From NCBI GenBank assembly GCA_003052455.1, contig QAPD01000016.1, positions 1 through 57,340 on the forward strand: a stretch of DNA of 57,340 nt, in the 5' to 3' direction. This DNA is from Sphaerisporangium cinnabarinum (GTDB lineage Bacteria; Actinomycetota; Actinomycetes; Actinomycetales; Cellulomonadaceae). How positions within the stretch are numbered: the stretch's first letter is position 1; every line of letters begins with the position of its first letter. Of this stretch, positions 36,557 through 46,718 are shown in pieces. Both the position numbers and the translations under genes were made by a program. Under the pieces are notes generated by a model, which saw nothing but the letters and a program-made list of their open reading frames with translations, did not search any database and had not been told where the DNA came from.

Positions 36557-38862
36557 CCCATCATCGCGCCGGTCGGCACCGTCGACAGCACCCGAGGACT
36601 GACCTCGACGATGCGCGGCGACCCCGTGCCGGCCATCGCGACGAGCGCGGTCCAGCTCCGCACCGGCCGCTTGGTGCCCGCGACGACCCGGTAGACGACG
36701 GAGTCTCCCGGCGCCTTGACGAAGAGCGGCCCCGTGACGGTGGACCCGGTGGGTGCCAGCGTCCGGCACGCCACCGGACCGAGGGACGTCGCCGGCGTCG
36801 GGCCGGCCTCCTTGCGGTCGATGCGCCGGACGCTGCCGGCGATCCCGACGCGGTCGCCGTCGGCGCAGCGCAGCAACGGCTGCAGCGGCAGGGGGTCGAT
36901 CGCGTACCCCCGCAACGCACCGGCGGGGCGCGTCTCGATCCGGGTGTGGCCGAGCGCCTGGAGGGTGCCGAACCAGTCGACGTAGACGACCCGACCGCCG
37001 GAGTTGACGAGGTACACCTCCGGGCTGTCGCTCGTCTTGACGAGCCGCCCCTGGGTGAGGATCGGAGGGCCGGTGGGGAAGACGGCGAGCGTCTCCGGTG
37101 CCACGGTGTGCACGGGCGGAGCGATCCCACCGAACCGGGACACGAGGTCGTCCCAGGTGTTCGCGGGGCGCAGGACGCCGTCCGCGAGGACCCAGACGGT
37201 GGGGCTGTCGGCGCGCTTGAGCGCCGCGGCGGAGCCCGTGGCGGCGCCGACGGGGAGCGTGTCGAACGTGGCGGCGGGCAGCGAGGAGGCCGCGGGCGGC
37301 CGTGCCCCGAGCGCGGCCGGCCGGAGCAGGGCGAGGCCCCCCTCGCCCAGCGCGTAGACGCCGGCCCCGTCCCGGCTGACGAGCCCGGGCGCACCGTTCG
37401 AGCGGGCCATGCGCGCGACGGAGGCGGCGTCGAGCGTCCCCCGCGCCAGCTGGGCCACGCCGGGGTAGCGCGTGGCCGCCGACGGCAGCGGCGCGAGGCG
37501 CCCGCCCGCCCACAGCGCCAGCGCGGACGATCCTCGGGTCCCCACGAGCACCCGGTCCCGGACGACCGGCGCGCCGAGGGGGAACCGGTCGAGCGCCTGC
37601 TCGGAGAGCCGGACGGCGGAGGTCGGCAGGCCGGCGGCCGAGAGCGACGCGTCGTCGAAGACCTCGCGGCGCGTCCCTGCGACCATGGCGAACTTCCGGC
37701 CGCTCGGCAGCGACACGGTGGCGGAGAGGCTGGAGCCCGCGCCGAGGAGCGCGATCTGGTCCGCGCCGAGCTCGGGGACGGCCGGGCACGAGCTGCCGAA
37801 GTCCGCGACCAGCTGGCACGTGCCGACGTGGTACCGCCGTCCGGCGTCGACGAAGAAGATCTCCCCGGTCCCGGGCTTGCGCACGAGGCGTCCGAGCTCG
37901 CCCGCCGACGCGTACCGGTCCAGCGTCTCCGCGCCGACCGTGGCGATGGGGCCCAACGGCTCGTAGGCGAGATAGGTGGGCCAGTCGGGGATCGCGAACT
38001 TCCGGGAGCCGACGACGAGGTAGACGGTCACCGACGCGTCGGACTTCACGAGGTAGCCGCCCAGCTGCGGGTTGCCGAACCAGTCCGTGAAGAGCCGCCA
38101 GAAGTTGCGGTTGCCGTAGGCGCTGCAGGAGTCGCCCGACCCGTAGACGTTCGCGAGGGCGGCGGCGTTCGGCTGGTACGGCGTGTAGATGTAGAGCGAC
38201 GCCGTCGCCTGGTTGCGGATGTACACCTGCGAGCCGCCGCACGAGGCCTTCGGGTTGTACGCGATGTAGTTCGACCGGCCGGCCTGGTAGTTGTAGCGGG
38301 TCGGGTTCGCGGCGTAGACCTTGTACTGGCGCGCCGCGCGGTAGACCTGGTTGAAGAACCCGTAGTACTCCGTGTTGCAGGGCGCCGTGTCGGGGCACCC
38401 GAAGCCCATCGCGGCGTCGTAGCTCCGCGCGGTGGGCCGGGTCCGGTCGACGAGGCTGTTCTCCTTCTGGAGCATCACCAGCAGGACGCGCGGGTTGATG
38501 CCGCAGCTCGCCCCCACGCGCTGGAGGATCTGGGCCGCCGTCTCGCCGTTCCGCGCGGTGTACCCGGAGCAGATCCCGGGCTCCGCGGGCCATGCCCGGG
38601 TGTTCTCCGTGTAGTCCTTGAGGCAGGGGCGTTCGCCCGCGACGCAGCCCGCGCCCTTCGAGCGCAGGAACGCGTCGATCTGCGCGACCGACATCGCGCC
38701 GGAGTCGTAGAAGACCGAGTCGGAGATGATGTAGCCGGGGTCCCACGTCTCGCGGCCCGCCGCGGAGGCCGGCTCGGGTGCCGTCACGGGCACGACCGAG
38801 AGGACCGCCGCGAGCACCAGCGCGAGGGCCGCGGAGAGCGTCCGGGATGCTGCACCGCGCAC
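36553..38862 (-). CDS. Secreted lysozyme-like protein with C-terminal repeats
   Basis: A protein of 769 aa from GTG 38862. Signal peptide: LSAALALVLAAVLSVVPVTAPEPASA (cleavage near residue 32). The N-terminal domain (about 35-265) has SVAQIDAFLRSKGAGC, a run of conserved Cys, and NPRVLLVMLQKENSLV with a Glu near residue 134 where lysozyme-fold transglycosylases have their catalytic acid; also AMGFGCPDTAPC, YYGFFNQVYRAARQ, IYTPYQPNAAAL and NFWRLFTDWFG. This domain is often labelled haemagglutinin in actinobacteria. The rest is a series of beta-rich repeats of about 80-100 residues with YLV-GRKFAI and FPTGPPIL-like units, probably binding wall glycan. It is coupled to the lipoprotein gene upstream (1-nt gap). 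Enzymatic activity is inference. Confidence 0.78.
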   Translation of the reverse strand: MRGAASRTLSAALALVLAAVLSVVPVTAPEPASAAGRETWDPGYIISDSVFYDSGAMSVAQIDAFLRSKGAGCVAGERPCLKDYTENTRAWPAEPGICSGYTARNGETAAQILQRVGASCGINPRVLLVMLQKENSLVDRTRPTARSYDAAMGFGCPDTAPCNTEYYGFFNQVYRAARQYKVYAANPTRYNYQAGRSNYIAYNPKASCGGSQVYIRNQATASLYIYTPYQPNAAALANVYGSGDSCSAYGNRNFWRLFTDWFGNPQLGGYLVKSDASVTVYLVVGSRKFAIPDWPTYLAYEPLGPIATVGAETLDRYASAGELGRLVRKPGTGEIFFVDAGRRYHVGTCQLVADFGSSCPAVPELGADQIALLGAGSSLSATVSLPSGRKFAMVAGTRREVFDDASLSAAGLPTSAVRLSEQALDRFPLGAPVVRDRVLVGTRGSSALALWAGGRLAPLPSAATRYPGVAQLARGTLDAASVARMARSNGAPGLVSRDGAGVYALGEGGLALLRPAALGARPPAASSLPAATFDTLPVGAATGSAAALKRADSPTVWVLADGVLRPANTWDDLVSRFGGIAPPVHTVAPETLAVFPTGPPILTQGRLVKTSDSPEVYLVNSGGRVVYVDWFGTLQALGHTRIETRPAGALRGYAIDPLPLQPLLRCADGDRVGIAGSVRRIDRKEAGPTPATSLGPVACRTLAPTGSTVTGPLFVKAPGDSVVYRVVAGTKRPVRSWTALVAMAGTGSPRIVEVSPRVLSTVPTGAMMG

Positions 38863-38863
38863 G

Positions 38864-39421
38864 TCAGGACACCTCGACCGGGTCGGAGGTGCCGGAACGC
38901 GCGGCCGAGGAGTACGCGACGCGGACGGTCCACGGTCCGGTGCCCTCGGCGGCGACCGAGATCGGCTCGCACAGGGTGCTGGTGGCGTCGGCGAACGCCT
39001 CGACGTCCTGCGACGTCTCCGCACCGTCGGCCGACGTCACCGTGACGGTGCAGGTCCCGCCGTCCTCGACGACCCCGTTGACGCCCGCGGAGACCGAGAG
39101 CGTGCCGTCGGCCGCGACGGCCGACGTGATCGTCGGTGCGGCGGCGGTCCCGGCCGGGGCGTTCTCGGAGTCGTCCGAGCCCGCCTGACCCTCGCCCGCC
39201 TCGTCAGGGCCGGAGGTGTCGTCGTCGCCCGGGGGCGTCGGCTCCTCGTCCGCCGGGTCGCCACCCTCCGTCGCTGCCGCAGGATCCTTCGTGCCCGACG
39301 GCGACGGGACCGGAGCGTCGTCGACCGGTCCGGCCTCCGTCGGTCCTCCCGTGCAGCCCGCCATGAGCAGGGCAGCGACGGCGAGCGCGCACGCCCGACG
39401 TCGCGAAGAGCGAGCACCCAT
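38864..39421 (-). CDS. Secreted lipoprotein, unknown function
   Basis: A protein of 185 aa from the ATG at 39421 (ribosome binding site AGGGGGA). A basic start and ACALAVAALLMAGC form a lipoprotein signal with the lipobox Cys near residue 22. An Asp/Glu/Pro/Ser/Thr-rich linker of about 65 residues follows, then an Ig-like beta domain (ITSAVAADGTLSVSAGVNG, CTVTVTSADG, WTVRVAYSSAA). The acidic linker would span the wall. It ends 1 nt before the lysozyme-like gene, so the pair is co-transcribed and perhaps works together at the cell surface. No family recognised. Confidence 0.8.
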   Translation of the reverse strand: MGARSSRRRACALAVAALLMAGCTGGPTEAGPVDDAPVPSPSGTKDPAAATEGGDPADEEPTPPGDDDTSGPDEAGEGQAGSDDSENAPAGTAAAPTITSAVAADGTLSVSAGVNGVVEDGGTCTVTVTSADGAETSQDVEAFADATSTLCEPISVAAEGTGPWTVRVAYSSAARSGTSDPVEVS

Positions 39422-39504
39422 GTATCCCCCTGTTCCCGGTGCAGGTCGTCGGGAACAAGTATCCCAGGGAAACCGAATTCCGCACGGGGAGAGATGGGCG
39501 TCGG

Positions 39505-40391
39505 TCAGTCGGTCGCGCTCCTGGCGCCTGCCGGACGGGGCTCGACCGGGTGCATCCTGCGCCCGAGGAGCAGGTACGCCACCCGGCGCTGCACGGCCGC
39601 GACCCGTGCCCTCAGGTCGCCGAGCCGCACGTCCGCGCCGTGGATGACCGCGGGTGCCAGCGCGCGGGCGGACCGGTGGAACTCGGCCGCCTCCTGCGCC
39701 TGCTGGCGCGCGAGCCGGACCGACCACTGCGCCGCGCTCACCCGGAAGGCGGCCAGGGAGCGCCTCAGGGCGACGGCGTCGCCCTGGACGAGCACGCGGG
39801 CGTAGGTGCCGGCGTCGATGAAGTACCGCAGGTCCTGCCAGCCGCCCGCACGCTCGAGGGCGTCCCGCCGCAGGAGGACGCAGGCGGGCTCGCCGAAGAC
39901 GTTGCTGCCGGACCGGACGGTCGCACGCAGCGCCTCGGCGCCGTCGACCACCCCGTCGAGGCGCGCGAGCCCGCGGCCGCGGATGAACGTGTCCCCGCGC
40001 GCGTCGACGATGTCCCGCTGCGAGGCGACGAGCACGACGTCCGGTCCACCCTCGTCGAACGCGCGCACCTGCTCTTCCAGGCAGGTGGGCCGCAGGAGGT
40101 CGTCGCCGCACACGAGCTTCACCAGCTCGCCCGTCGCCAGCTCCGTGACGCGGTTCCAGTTCCGGCGCGCTCCGCCGCCGGCGTCGGTCCGGAGGAGGGT
40201 GACGCGCGGGTCGGACGCGTACCGCTGGAGGAGCTCCCAGGTGCCGTCGGTCGAGGAGTGGTCCGAGACGACGAGTTCGAAGTCCGTGAACGTCTGCGCG
40301 AGGATCGAGTCGATCGTCTCCTCGATGAACGCCGCGTTGTCGTAGGCGGGCACGACGACGGAGACGCGCGGCGCTCCCGCGGTCGAGGCGC

Positions 40392-40395
<4 letters not shown>
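39505..40395 (-). CDS. GT2 glycosyltransferase
   Basis: A protein of 296 aa. GTG 40395 overlaps the stop of the upstream GtrB-like gene (GTGA). GT-A landmarks: RVSVVVPAYDNAAFIEETIDSIL, VVSDHSSTDGTWELL, LVKLVCGDDLLRP (DD metal motif), NVFGEPACVLLRRDALERAGGW and YFIDAGTYARVL. The C-terminal 60 residues are Arg/Ala-rich with a possible amphipathic helix (VAAVQRRVAYLLLGRRM). WcaA-like inverting transferase of unknown sugar. Co-transcribed with the polyprenyl-phosphate transferase, so the two may act in the same side-chain pathway. Confidence 0.86.
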
Positions 40396-42464
<2,069 letters not shown>

Positions 42465-42471
42465 GCGCCGA

Positions 42472-42501
42472 GCGCCCGGCGTCGAGGAGGTCGCCGGGCG
42501 C
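42472..42501 (+). terminator. Perfect hairpin after rmlB
   Basis: GCGCCCGGCG (42472-42481) pairs perfectly with CGCCGGGCGC (42492-42501) around a 10-nt loop, 7 nt after the rmlB stop. No T-run. Confidence 0.6.
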
Positions 42502-42538
42502 CCGCGCGTTGCTCCGCGCGTCGAGGGCGGGCCGCCTG

Positions 42539-42544
42539 TAGCCT
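42539..42544 (+). promoter_or_regulatory. Candidate -10 box of the endolysin-like gene
   Basis: TAGCCT preceded by TG, 18 nt before the ATG at 42563, with a strong ribosome binding site GAAGGAGG at 42551-42558. Confidence 0.45.
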
Positions 42545-42562
42545 CGCGGGGAAGGAGGTCCG

Positions 42563-43303
42563 ATGGCTCGTTACCCAGGTGCGCACTGGATGCCGATCGC
42601 GAACAACGTCGGTGGTGTCCGCTCTCGGACGCGCGCCGTCGTGCTGCACGTCGATGCGGGCGGCGCCGAATCGCTCTACGGGTGGTTCAGCAACCCGGCG
42701 GCGCTGGCGTCGAGCCACTTCTACGTCACGTACTCGGGACGCGTCGAGCAGTACATCGACACCGACCGCATCGCGTGGACGCAGCGCGAGGGCAACGCGA
42801 GCTGCATCGGCATCGAGACGCAGGGTCGCGGTGACGGTGCCTGGACCGCGGCGCAGCTGAGCGCGCTCGCGCGGCTGGTCGTGTGGCTGTGCCAGTACTA
42901 CAGCCTGCCGATCAGCGACATGAGGACGTCCCGCCCCGACGCGGTCGGGGTGGGGATGCACCGTTACGGGGTCGACCCGTGGCGGGTGGCGAACGGTGAG
43001 GTCTGGGGGCCGACGGGCAAGGTCTGTCCCGGTGAGCAGAGGGTGGCCCAGTTCGCTGGGCTGCTCGACTCCGCGCGCCGGCTGCCGCCGCCCCTTCGGG
43101 ACTGGAGAGGAGACGAGATGGCGATCATCTATCGGGCAGCAGGGGAGCGGACCCCGTACGGGGTCTTCGGCCACAACGGCGGATGGGTCGAGCTGAGCTC
43201 CCGTGCCGAGTACAACAACCTGATCCAGGCGGGCGTCGCCGTCGTCTGGGTCGAGGCCTGGACGCTGAAGAACCTCATCGCGGACGCGCGAGCGAACTCT
43301 TAG
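42563..43303 (+). CDS. Endolysin-like N-acetylmuramoyl-L-alanine amidase (Amidase_2)
   Basis: A protein of 246 aa without signal peptide or membrane helix. The amidase domain (about 1-175) starts YPGAHWMPI, then AVVLHVDAGG with the first zinc His, SSHFYVTYSGRVEQYID, CIGIETQGRG, GVGMHRYGVDPWR and KVCPG supplying the remaining ligand region. A short C-terminal domain (about 195-246, AIIYRAAGERTPYGVFGHNGGWVEL) resembles the small wall-binding tails of actinophage endolysins. It cuts the MurNAc-L-Ala bond. The lack of an export signal is typical of phage lysins that need a holin, and no holin is next to it. Own promoter and strong ribosome binding site; ends in a 16-bp hairpin. Confidence 0.87.
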   Translation: MARYPGAHWMPIANNVGGVRSRTRAVVLHVDAGGAESLYGWFSNPAALASSHFYVTYSGRVEQYIDTDRIAWTQREGNASCIGIETQGRGDGAWTAAQLSALARLVVWLCQYYSLPISDMRTSRPDAVGVGMHRYGVDPWRVANGEVWGPTGKVCPGEQRVAQFAGLLDSARRLPPPLRDWRGDEMAIIYRAAGERTPYGVFGHNGGWVELSSRAEYNNLIQAGVAVVWVEAWTLKNLIADARANS

Positions 43304-43305
43304 GA

Positions 43306-43341
43306 CGCCCGGCGGGCCGTCGGTGGACGGCCCGCCGGGCG
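43306..43341. terminator. Perfect 16-bp hairpin between convergent genes
   Basis: CGCCCGGCGGGCCGTC (43306-43321) pairs with its exact complement (43326-43341) around the loop GGTG. It starts 2 nt after the endolysin-like gene and lies 36 nt from the stop of the opposing gene, so it can serve both strands. It is the strongest hairpin seen here; no T-run. Confidence 0.75.
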
Positions 43342-43377
43342 AGCCGGCGCAACGACGAGCCGCCGCGGCGCGGTGCC

Positions 43378-44583
43378 TCAGGAGCCGAGCAGCGAGTCGA
43401 CCAGCCGGGCGGACGACTGCTGGGCGCCGCCCGCGTCGGCACCGGCGGCGGCAGCGGCGAGCGGAGCACGGACGGCGTCGGCGGTGGTCCCTGCGACGAG
43501 CGTCAGGTCGTCGTCCGCGGCCCGGCTCGCGTCCGCCCCGACTCCAGGGCCCTCGAGCGCCGCCCCGGTGGCGAGAGAGGCGACCGGCACCCCGGTCCCG
43601 TCGTCGCCGGGCACGGCGCCCCGACCGGTGGCCCACGCGACGAACGCCTGCGCCGTGGCGGGGTCGGCGGCGTTCCGGGCGACCCCGAGGCTCCAGGTGG
43701 GGAGGTCGCAGACGACCCGCCCGTCCGGGCCGGCGGGGACGGGGAGCCGCTGCAGCCCTGCCGCCGCATCGGCCCCCAGGCGCGAGCGGATCGCCGGCTC
43801 GAGGTCGCCCTCGGCGACGAGCAGCGCGGCGCCGCCCGCCACGAAGGCGGCCACGGCGTCGTCGGGGGACAGCAGGGACGCCTCACCGGCGGCGCAGTCG
43901 CGCAGCAGCTGGCCCAGGTAGGAGAACATCGCCCCGGAGCCGGTCGAGCCCAGCGCCGACCGCCCGTTCTCGGCCACCGCGCCCCCGAAGGAGTACAGGA
44001 CCGGGCTGAGCACGGACATCTCGTCGCTGACGACGACGCCGGCGCGGGTGCCCGGGACGTGGAGCCGGTAGGCCGCCGCGTAGAGGTCGTCGAAGGTGTC
44101 GAGGCGGACGTCGCCGAGCTCGGCCAGCACGTCGTCGTGCACGAAGAGGGACGGGGCGCCGTGCGCGACCGGCACGCCGAGGCGCGACCTCTCGGCCGCG
44201 GCCACCACGAGGGGAGGGGCGTCGGGAGCCGCGTCGAGCGACGCCGCCGTCTCCGGCCGCAGGACCCCCGCGGTCAGGAGGAGATCCTCCTCCTCCAGGG
44301 TCCGGTACATGAGGACGTCGGCCTCCGCGGCCCCCTGGAGCAGCAGGCCCCCCGGGGACGTGTCCACCTCGGTGAGGGACGCCCCCGCGCCGCCCGGGCC
44401 GACGAACCCGCCGACGTCGCGGCGGAGCGCGTCCGTCCAGGGGTGGCGCACCGCCAGCACGCGGACGCCCGCCGTCCCGGAGGTCGCGGCCGACGACCTC
44501 CCCGCGCGCGCCACGACGTCCACCGCGGCGGCCCCCAGGGCCGCTGCGACGACGAACGTCCTTCTGGTCAGCTCTGTCGCCAC
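43378..44583 (-). CDS. Tat-type extracellular solute-binding protein (orphan)
   Basis: A protein of 401 aa from the GTG at 44583 (ribosome binding site GGGGGAGGAC); longer readings lack a signal at the N-terminus. ELTRRTFVVAAALGAAAVDVVARAG is a twin-arginine signal. The mature part has a periplasmic-binding layout: VRVLAVRHPWTDALRRDVGGF, EVDTSPGGLLLQGAAEADVLMYR, VPVAHGAPSLFVHDDVLAEL, DLYAAAYRL, VAAFVAGGAALLVAEGD and LGVARNAADPATAQAFVAWATG, as in family 1 sugar-binding proteins. No permease or ATPase for uptake is nearby and no lipobox Cys follows the signal. It may bind oligosaccharide or a wall precursor. Function beyond binding is unknown. Confidence 0.72.
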   Translation of the reverse strand: MATELTRRTFVVAAALGAAAVDVVARAGRSSAATSGTAGVRVLAVRHPWTDALRRDVGGFVGPGGAGASLTEVDTSPGGLLLQGAAEADVLMYRTLEEEDLLLTAGVLRPETAASLDAAPDAPPLVVAAAERSRLGVPVAHGAPSLFVHDDVLAELGDVRLDTFDDLYAAAYRLHVPGTRAGVVVSDEMSVLSPVLYSFGGAVAENGRSALGSTGSGAMFSYLGQLLRDCAAGEASLLSPDDAVAAFVAGGAALLVAEGDLEPAIRSRLGADAAAGLQRLPVPAGPDGRVVCDLPTWSLGVARNAADPATAQAFVAWATGRGAVPGDDGTGVPVASLATGAALEGPGVGADASRAADDDLTLVAGTTADAVRAPLAAAAAGADAGGAQQSSARLVDSLLGS

Positions 44584-44768
44584 GTGTCCTCCCCCGTGCT
44601 GGCACGATCTGCCCACCTCGAGCACGATACCTCCGCGAGCGTCCCGCGCCGCGGCGAAGCGCGGCACCCGGGCGCCCCGGCTTGTGGGAAACTCGTCAGG
44701 CTCGCCGCGCGCCCCGGCCGCACCCGCCTTCCGCCCACCTTCTGCCCACGAGGAGCTGAGCCGTTCCC

Positions 44769-46718
44769 ATGAGTCGACTTCCGGACACTGGTCGTGCAGC
44801 GCGATGGCTGGTCCGGGAAGACCGGTGGATGGTCGTGGTGGTGCTCGCGCTCTTCGCCGGCCTCGTCCTCGCGGGCGTGACCACGTCGTCGGCAGGCATC
44901 GGCCACCTCACGCAGGAGGGCTCGAGCGAGGACGTCAGCCAGGTCGGGACGCCGCGCGCCATCCGGTCCGACGAGTACAACGCGAACACGCCGATCGACC
45001 TGTCGATCATGACGACCCACGGCGAGCCGACCCTCAGCCCGCTGGGTGCCGACGCCGGTCTCGTCCAGCGGTACTCCTCGGGCGGCTTCTTCTCGACGGT
45101 GACGTTCTTCGACGCGACGGTCCTCAGGGCGGCCGGGGTGCTCCCGGACGCGACGGTGTTCGCGCTGCGGTGGTGGATGCCCGTCGTGCTCCTGCTGCTG
45201 GCGCTTCCGGTGTGGTTCCAGGCGCTCGGCCACTCGCGGCGGCTCGGGTGGCTGGCCGCCTTCCTCACCGTGCTGTCGCCCGCGGTCGCCTGGTGGTCGC
45301 TGATCCCGGTGCGGGCGTTCGCCTACACGGCGGCGGGGTGCGCCCTGATGGCCTGCGCCTACCACCGCTTCGCGCGGGGCGGTCGTGTCGTGCCCGTGGT
45401 GCAGGCGGTGCTGGGCGGGGTCCTGATCGCGGGCATGCCCTCGTTCTACGTGCCCTGGTCCATCGTCCTCGGGCTGCCCCTGCTCGTCGCGACCACGCTC
45501 TGGGTCCTCACGCGTCCGGGGTCCTGGGCGCCACGGCTCCTGACCACGGGCATCACGGGCGGGACCGCGGTCGTCTTCGGTCTCGGCACGCTCTGGGAGT
45601 ACCGCGACAGCCTCGCGGCCCTGCTCGACACCGTCTACCCCGGCGCCCGGCGGTCCGGTCCGGAGGCGCAGCCCTTCTCGATGCTGTTCGGGGCCCCGGG
45701 GCTCGGCCCGCTCCAGTCCGGCGATCCCACGGGGACCAACGCGAGCGAGCTCTCGACCTCCTTCACGGTGGCCTTCGTCGTGCTCGTGGTCCTGCTGGTG
45801 GCGCAGCGGACCCTCCGGCTGCGCGCTGTCGGTCCCGAGGTGTGGACCCTCGCGGCGTTCTCCGCCGTGTGGCTCGCCTGGGCCACCGTGTCCCTGTACG
45901 GGGCGGGGTCGCGCATCCCGATCTTCAGCAGCGTGCCCGCGCCGCGCGCCGCGCAGGTGGTCGGCATCCTCGGCGTGCTGCTCGTGTGCCTCGCGCTGTC
46001 CCGGCTGCCACGCTCGGAGCTCTCGACGGCGCTCGTCGTCGGTGCGGTCGCCGGTGCGGTCACCGTGTACGCCGTCTCGCTCCTGCGCGAGACGTTCCTG
46101 CCCCAGGCGAACGCGCTGACCATCGTCGGTGCCGGTCTCGGTGTCGCGGCGGTCGCGGCCCTCGTGGTGCGGTTCCCGGACCGCTGGTGGGCGATCGGCG
46201 TGGCGGTCCTCCTCGCGGCGCTGCCCGTGTACCGCGCCAACCCGCTGCTCGTCGGGCTCGGCGACCTCCGTGGTTCCGCGACCGCCGACTACCTCGCCGA
46301 GGAGGGGGAGCGCGCGCGGGCGGACGGGACCCTCTGGGTGAGCGACGCGAGCGTCCTCGGACCGGTCATGCTCGCCAACGGTGTCCCGGCTCTCTCGGGG
46401 CTGCAGAGGTCCGGGCCGGTCGAGGACGAGTGGCTGCGCATCGACCCCGAGCGGGAGTACGAGGAGGCGTGGAACCGCGGCGGCGGGTACCTCGGCTTCG
46501 AGCTCGTCCCGGGTCGCGAGACGGAGGTCGCGACGGACGGGTTCGACCAGACGTGGGTGCGCACGGACCCGTGCGTCCTCGCGGACACGTTCCCCGAGCT
46601 CTCGAAGGTCGTCTCGGCCCAGGACCTCGACGTCCCGTGCCTCGAGCGCGACACGTCGCTGCGCTGGGCGGGCGCCGACTTCACGGTGTACGACGTCGTG
46701 CGGGACGACGCGGCGTGA
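44769..46718 (+). CDS. Polytopic membrane protein, GT-C-like
   Basis: A protein of 649 aa. One N-terminal helix (about 20-45) is followed by an outer loop with GTPRAIRSDEYNANTPIDLSIM; the RSDE motif marks a GT-C-like group in actinobacterial glycan clusters and provides candidate catalytic acids. About ten more helices extend to about residue 490, and then a soluble outer C-terminal domain. It would take a sugar from polyprenyl phosphate and add it to an exported glycan. Its stop overlaps the GTG of the flippase gene (GTGA), so decoration and flipping may be linked. It is divergent from the solute-binding protein gene. The sugar is unknown; the role is inferred from topology and context. Confidence 0.78.
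   Translation: MSRLPDTGRAARWLVREDRWMVVVVLALFAGLVLAGVTTSSAGIGHLTQEGSSEDVSQVGTPRAIRSDEYNANTPIDLSIMTTHGEPTLSPLGADAGLVQRYSSGGFFSTVTFFDATVLRAAGVLPDATVFALRWWMPVVLLLLALPVWFQALGHSRRLGWLAAFLTVLSPAVAWWSLIPVRAFAYTAAGCALMACAYHRFARGGRVVPVVQAVLGGVLIAGMPSFYVPWSIVLGLPLLVATTLWVLTRPGSWAPRLLTTGITGGTAVVFGLGTLWEYRDSLAALLDTVYPGARRSGPEAQPFSMLFGAPGLGPLQSGDPTGTNASELSTSFTVAFVVLVVLLVAQRTLRLRAVGPEVWTLAAFSAVWLAWATVSLYGAGSRIPIFSSVPAPRAAQVVGILGVLLVCLALSRLPRSELSTALVVGAVAGAVTVYAVSLLRETFLPQANALTIVGAGLGVAAVAALVVRFPDRWWAIGVAVLLAALPVYRANPLLVGLGDLRGSATADYLAEEGERARADGTLWVSDASVLGPVMLANGVPALSGLQRSGPVEDEWLRIDPEREYEEAWNRGGGYLGFELVPGRETEVATDGFDQTWVRTDPCVLADTFPELSKVVSAQDLDVPCLERDTSLRWAGADFTVYDVVRDDAA

Noticed and set aside
38862-39024. 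Longer N-terminus for the lysozyme-like protein
   Set aside because: An upstream reading adds Arg/Pro-rich sequence that covers the end of the lipoprotein gene and would bury the signal peptide. GTG 38862 is the better start.
43378-44667. Start of the solute-binding protein at 44667
   Set aside because: It would put about 28 residues before the Tat signal; GTG 44583 has a strong ribosome binding site and places the RR motif near the N-terminus.
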